This document shows positions 31,814-35,949 of a stretch of DNA of 35,949 bases, one piece after another. The notes beneath the pieces are model-generated. The model had not been told where the DNA came from. It was given only the letters and a program-made list of their open reading frames with translations, and ran no database searches. Both the position numbers and the translations under genes were made by a program. Position 1 is the stretch's first letter; the number at the start of each line of letters is the position of its first letter. This DNA comes from CAZECE01 sp964510525 (GTDB taxonomy: Bacteria; Pseudomonadota; Gammaproteobacteria; Pseudomonadales; JANQJO01): NCBI GenBank assembly GCA_964510525.1, contig CAZECE010000116.1, positions 1-35,949 of the forward strand, read 5' to 3'.

Positions 31814-34800
31814 TCAGGCTCGTACCAATACACCCGCTCCCACTCATTATTAACACTCAAATCAACATCATCGAGCGGTTGTTCAGGCCCGACCAGAATC
31901 GTTGGCTGATCAGCCTCTGCGGGGAATAATACATTGGGCGTGGGTGGGATGCTCGGCGAACTCAAGGTTCTACTCCGGTCTAACTCATCAATCGTACCAT
32001 CCGCATTCAAATCTTGAACGGGATTACCGTTAAACAAGCTCACTAAGTACACCTGCCCGAGACCCGTCACCCCTGTACACGCGGAAACACTGGAGCTGGG
32101 CGCATAGGTGGTAAAGACAACCATATTATTCAGCGTCACACTAGAAGCCAACACCTTTTCACCCGACGTTGCAAGATCAATGTACCAGCCATTGTTGGCA
32201 ATATTGGTATCCGTAATATCACTGGTTCGATCGGTCAGATTTAAGTGGGTGAGTCGAGTATAAGTAGAAGGAGCACCAAAGGGGCTGTCTTGGAAAATCA
32301 CATAGAATCGGTTCTGGCTAGTTTGTTCCAGAGGTTCATTAATCGCCCCCGAGCCGATGCTCACCGCCAAGATTGGATCCCCATTATTCACAAATAACGA
32401 AATGTCTGGGCGGAAATAGAAACGTCTGAAGTCGGCACCGGATGCGCCACCAAGATCGGCAATCACGCCACCGGTTACCAGATTCGACGTCGTCTCACCA
32501 TGATGAATATCGAAGCGCCAGACTTGCCCGCCAGTGTCACCTACGTAAAACTGATCAGCCAAACCATCCTGATTCACATCAATCACTCCTAAATCAGAGG
32601 GGATGGCGTACAGCATGTCACTCATCGTGAGCCCTTGACCCACGCCGACAGTAGTACTTGCCATCCACAAACGCTGCCCCGTGGTGGCATCCACCATATA
32701 GATGGCATTCCCCATGGCCGCATTGACACGGGTTAAGGGGAAGTTGTCAATGTTGGTATCAAAACCTCCAGCAAACAGTAATACGTCTTTGACTGTACTG
32801 CCAATTCGTACTTTGGTTTTAACCGGCTTAGACCAGGTGTACCCTAAGTTAGCAAAATCGCCAGTGCCGCCTTCTATGGTCCACAGCATACTCGGCGCAC
32901 TGCGATCGGTAACATCCAACGCATAATAGTTACGACCACCGCGACGCATGCCTTGATACAAATATACCTTGTCCACGCTGGTATCGATCGTATTATCCAG
33001 CGCAACATCTTGAACCCAAACCACAGGGGAGCCGTCTAAACCATAAGGGTGTGTATAGCTCGCGGTATTTTCATAAAAGGTTTTAATGTTGCCCATCAAA
33101 TGCTCCGGCATAAAGGCAAAGGTCTCAATACCGGTCGCACTGTTAATCGCGTGCAAAGCACCTTCGTTCGTTCCCACATACAACGTCATATCAGGCGACT
33201 CTTCCGTACCACCATAGGTCACAATGGTAGGAATCGAATGCAAAGGATCGCCTAACTGCGTGCGAACTTCTGTCGTACTGGCATCACCATCCCAATCCAA
33301 CAAATCCACGCCTCGAGCCCATTGTAAAAACGCGGTCCTTTCTGCATCATTCGATGCACCCAGCATCGCATGGGTAATTTCTGAATTACTTTCATGAAAG
33401 GCGTTAACACTGTCCGTCAATTCCAATGACGGCGTCCCGGCACCGGAGAGATAGGTGTAAAAATTGCGACTTGACGGGATGTTTTCCGCGACACCACCCA
33501 AGGTAACATCATTACCATCGGCCAGGCTGGACCAAAAACTGGTGACATCTTCTTTAAAAAATCCGGTATCGGCATCCACTGCGAGCTGAGAGTTGGCATC
33601 GTAAATCAACGGTGGATTACCGAGTAACTGATAGCGTTTTAGGTTACCGGCCCATTTTGGATCCGCACTCGGTTTAAACACGGAAAAGAATATTTCATTG
33701 CGGTGATTCAAGCGGTTAAACTGATTCACCGTCGCACCAGGTGAAGTAAAAGTCGTGTTAATCGACAACACATAGCGGAAAATTTCATTTAACGCGGTGA
33801 CCAACTCTGCGCCTGTACTCGCTGTTTTATACTGACCACCACCATAAGACGCCATATCTTCCATAAATCGTCGGGCCGTACCATTGTCGGCATTAAACGC
33901 AATGGCATGTGTTGAAATCGTATTATTCGACGCCGTCAAAGAAGGCGCATGATCCGTGGTGTTTAACCATGCCACTAATGAGCGTGCACACTCCTCATCA
34001 GTATTACCGGCATCGGATTCACAACCACCCCCAACATAACTGTTAATGCCCGTCTTCGTCTGCGTATGGGTGTTATCCACATGACCGTCGGTGAGCAAGA
34101 CAATGTGGCTGTTCTGACAATCATTTTGAATCGGGCTGGTGTAAATAGGCGAACCCGACACAACTTCCGTCTCACAAGCTACATTATCTGAATCACTGGC
34201 CAGGCAACCTGTAGGCAAAACATGAGTACCACCCGTATAGGAATCCGCATGCGAAACCCGCTTATAACGCTTTTCAGTATTTCCTTGACGCTGACTGAAC
34301 AACTCTCGAGAGGCACCATAATACATGGATTCGCCTCGGTAATAGCGAGCGGCCTCGTACAAGGAGTCCACAACAGGGGACCAGGTTCGTGCTTCCAACG
34401 AATTAACCGCCGCATTTAAGTAAGTACGGGTAGTGTTGTTACTGGTGTCATAGCCCCCATCAGCAATTTTCAAATACAACTTAGGCGCATAACCAGAGCC
34501 ACCATCCCAACTAAAAGCACCACGACCACCGGCCCCAGTACTCGTCACCACCAACGTGATTGCATTACCGGAAGCCCAATCAGCATGATCGACCGCATCT
34601 TGCACCACCGAAGCAATAGACGGTGATTGATACTGTGTTAGATCCACCCACTCATCCGGCGTCCAACTGACGCTGGAACTAAACAAAGTACGATCGGTGA
34701 TGTTATCGCGAGATTCCGGAATGCCTTGGGAATTCCCCACATTTTCGGCTTTGATCGTGAAGGTAATCGATCCGGTACTGGTTTCATTATTCCCCGAATC

Positions 34801-35949
34801 ATAACCGTCCGCGCCATATGGGTAGCTGGTTAATTTTAAATACGCTTCTTGGATAGTTGCGCCCTGCAAAATGGGCAGTGCTCGAAACCGAATACCAATA
34901 GTATTGTCGGCATCAAAATTCAAACGATCAATATCGTTATCAACGGTACCATTACGCAGCTCAACCGCATCGTCTTCCGTTGCTAAGACCGGCAATTGTA
35001 CGATGGGGTTTAAGCAGGTCGCAGGGTCGCTTGCGTTATACGTGTAAGACACTCGCAACGTTGGTTTATTGGCTTCACCCGAATCATAACCATATATGGA
35101 TCGAGCCGAAGTTAAATCACTTGGCGTGATGAAAAAAGACATGGCATTGTTACCACACCATCCGGTAGTGTCGCTCACAACCCGTTGAACCAAGGTGGTC
35201 ACATCCGGTCCGGTAATGGCTTCATCCACCGCCCAATCATCTGTCACTGTCCAAGTCACCACATCCGAATGTTGCGGACGGCCTAATGCACCTGAAAGAT
35301 CATTATTCGTAGTTGTAAAAGCCGATGAATTAGCACTGTTTTCCACTTTTACTTGAAAGGTATCCGTACCAGTTTCATTTGCCGAAGAAATAAAGTTGAT
35401 TTCCGCACTGGTCACGGTCGCGCCTTTGGGAACATCGACGTTCTGGAATCGCAACCCGACAATGTTACTGTCCGCCGTACCGCTGGTCGTTGTATACTTC
35501 ACATAAAGCTTGGTAGCCGAACCTAAAGCCCCTTGCGTTGACGCATCCGAACTGTCGTACATTGGCCCTTGTCGATCGGTACCACTTTGGTGGGTCATTA
35601 ACAACACCAAGGCATCTGAAGCCCCCCAATCCGCATGATCGACGATCTCTTGCACCACTGTAGAGATGTCTTCCGAACGATAACTCACCCCATTCGCCCA
35701 ATCTTGCGACGTATTCCAAACCACAGAAGCCGTAGTGCGGTTACGAGTTCTCAAATCATTTTTAGAACCTGAAAACGCGGCAGGATCATTATCGCTTTGC
35801 CCTTCAACCAAAATACTCGCCGCCCCCGAATCATTATCATCGGATGTAAACACGACACGCGCCTCGGTAATGGTAGCTCCCACTGGAATGCCTGTATTAT
35901 CGAATCGCAACGCATTTAAATAACCGCTGTTTAACCGAAAGCTGGAACT
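31807..35949 (-). CDS. pilY1: PilY1/PilC-type pilus tip adhesin, C-terminal 1380 residues
   Basis: The frame runs off the right edge (the TTG at 35910 is internal, because 13 more in-frame codons continue to the end). Numbering from that TTG: three homologous beta-sandwich modules (1-139, 149-290, 336-482) share LRFxNxxxPxGATI, Vx(W)...W and VVQ..VDHADW-type motifs of DNRLRE-like repeats. A VWA-remnant region (about 495-725) includes ARTWSPVVDSLYEAARYYRGE and SHIVLLTDGHVD. The PilY1 beta-propeller (about 885-1280) includes LYVGTNEGALHAI and QGMRRGGRNYYALDVTD. Calcium-loop-like DVNQDGLAD (1111-1119) and DLNADGTIDELD (1300-1311) are present. PilY1 caps the type IV pilus with minor pilins and controls extension, twitching and adhesion. 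The signal peptide and the first VWA strand with the MIDAS must lie outside the window. Confidence 0.93.
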   Translation of the reverse strand, partial: SSSFRLNSGYLNALRFDNTGIPVGATITEARVVFTSDDNDSGAASILVEGQSDNDPAAFSGSKNDLRTRNRTTASVVWNTSQDWANGVSYRSEDISTVVQEIVDHADWGASDALVLLMTHQSGTDRQGPMYDSSDASTQGALGSATKLYVKYTTTSGTADSNIVGLRFQNVDVPKGATVTSAEINFISSANETGTDTFQVKVENSANSSAFTTTNNDLSGALGRPQHSDVVTWTVTDDWAVDEAITGPDVTTLVQRVVSDTTGWCGNNAMSFFITPSDLTSARSIYGYDSGEANKPTLRVSYTYNASDPATCLNPIVQLPVLATEDDAVELRNGTVDNDIDRLNFDADNTIGIRFRALPILQGATIQEAYLKLTSYPYGADGYDSGNNETSTGSITFTIKAENVGNSQGIPESRDNITDRTLFSSSVSWTPDEWVDLTQYQSPSIASVVQDAVDHADWASGNAITLVVTSTGAGGRGAFSWDGGSGYAPKLYLKIADGGYDTSNNTTRTYLNAAVNSLEARTWSPVVDSLYEAARYYRGESMYYGASRELFSQRQGNTEKRYKRVSHADSYTGGTHVLPTGCLASDSDNVACETEVVSGSPIYTSPIQNDCQNSHIVLLTDGHVDNTHTQTKTGINSYVGGGCESDAGNTDEECARSLVAWLNTTDHAPSLTASNNTISTHAIAFNADNGTARRFMEDMASYGGGQYKTASTGAELVTALNEIFRYVLSINTTFTSPGATVNQFNRLNHRNEIFFSVFKPSADPKWAGNLKRYQLLGNPPLIYDANSQLAVDADTGFFKEDVTSFWSSLADGNDVTLGGVAENIPSSRNFYTYLSGAGTPSLELTDSVNAFHESNSEITHAMLGASNDAERTAFLQWARGVDLLDWDGDASTTEVRTQLGDPLHSIPTIVTYGGTEESPDMTLYVGTNEGALHAINSATGIETFAFMPEHLMGNIKTFYENTASYTHPYGLDGSPVVWVQDVALDNTIDTSVDKVYLYQGMRRGGRNYYALDVTDRSAPSMLWTIEGGTGDFANLGYTWSKPVKTKVRIGSTVKDVLLFAGGFDTNIDNFPLTRVNAAMGNAIYMVDATTGQRLWMASTTVGVGQGLTMSDMLYAIPSDLGVIDVNQDGLADQFYVGDTGGQVWRFDIHHGETTSNLVTGGVIADLGGASGADFRRFYFRPDISLFVNNGDPILAVSIGSGAINEPLEQTSQNRFYVIFQDSPFGAPSTYTRLTHLNLTDRTSDITDTNIANNGWYIDLATSGEKVLASSVTLNNMVVFTTYAPSSSVSACTGVTGLGQVYLVSLFNGNPVQDLNADGTIDELDRSRTLSSPSIPPTPNVLFPAEADQPTILVGPEQPLDDVDLSVNNEWERVYWYEPDD

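Noticed and set aside
1..35949. CRISPR array, insertion sequence or prophage
   Set aside because: The repeats are adjacent short duplications with different units and no spacers of uniform length; no transposase, integrase or phage structural gene is present.

Overview
The window looks like chromosomal DNA of a marine, aerobic gammaproteobacterium of the Oceanospirillales/Alteromonadales type; I cannot name the genus. The grounds are a divergent rluC/rne pair, Prc, ApeB, UspE-like, short SppA, a type IV pilus gene (pilY1), a secreted chitinase with a CBM5/12-type domain, a Ni-type superoxide dismutase, and moderate GC. There is no sign of a prophage, an insertion sequence or a CRISPR array.

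Layout. 1-2765 (+): the end of an ABC-2-like permease, a small exported TPR-like protein, a prepilin-like protein and an ABC ATPase, apparently one transcription unit. 2762-7257 (-): a coiled-coil protein, a class 3 lipase with a TTG start, and a multidomain GH18 chitinase. 7570-8490 (+): a tandem universal stress protein. 8508-10658 (-): SppA and RluC. 10659-11580: a long rluC/rne intergenic region full of short tandem repeats. 11581-14869 (+): RNase E and a GNAT acetyltransferase. 14929-15108 (-): a 60-aa lipoprotein. 15268-16614 (+): aminopeptidase ApeB, converging on a membrane protein with a degenerate GGDEF domain (-). 18098-20284 (+): Prc, converging on a DsbA with an unusual C-terminal tail (-). 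21342-26022 (+): a PreP-like M16C protease, a 98-aa protein and a MATE transporter. 26328-27029 (+): an internally duplicated protein of unknown function. 27052-27306 (-): TusA. 27518-30063 (+): a translationally coupled exported pair, the second member being an HExxH protein with DUF11-like, PKD-like and CTERM-like parts. 30128-30517 (-): an SCP2-like protein. 30747-30823 (+): tRNA-Val(GAC). 30883-35949 (-): a secreted NiSOD, a decayed reading frame, and a partial giant PilY1.

A theme is envelope and extracellular work: pilus biogenesis and adhesion, polymer degradation, periplasmic folding and proteolysis, and extracytoplasmic superoxide defence. The regulatory hub is the rluC/rne region.

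The most unusual signal is at the DNA level. At least fifteen independent short tandem duplications (10-23 bp units, each locus with its own sequence) lie mostly at gene boundaries, and four overlap stop codons. One, at 30016-30063, has a 19-bp unit, so losing a copy would swap the C-terminal tail of a surface protein. Other leads are a NiSOD whose Ni-hook histidine sits exactly at a predicted signal peptidase site, beta-sandwich repeats apparently inserted inside the VWA part of PilY1, and a pilin-like gene embedded in ABC transporter genes.
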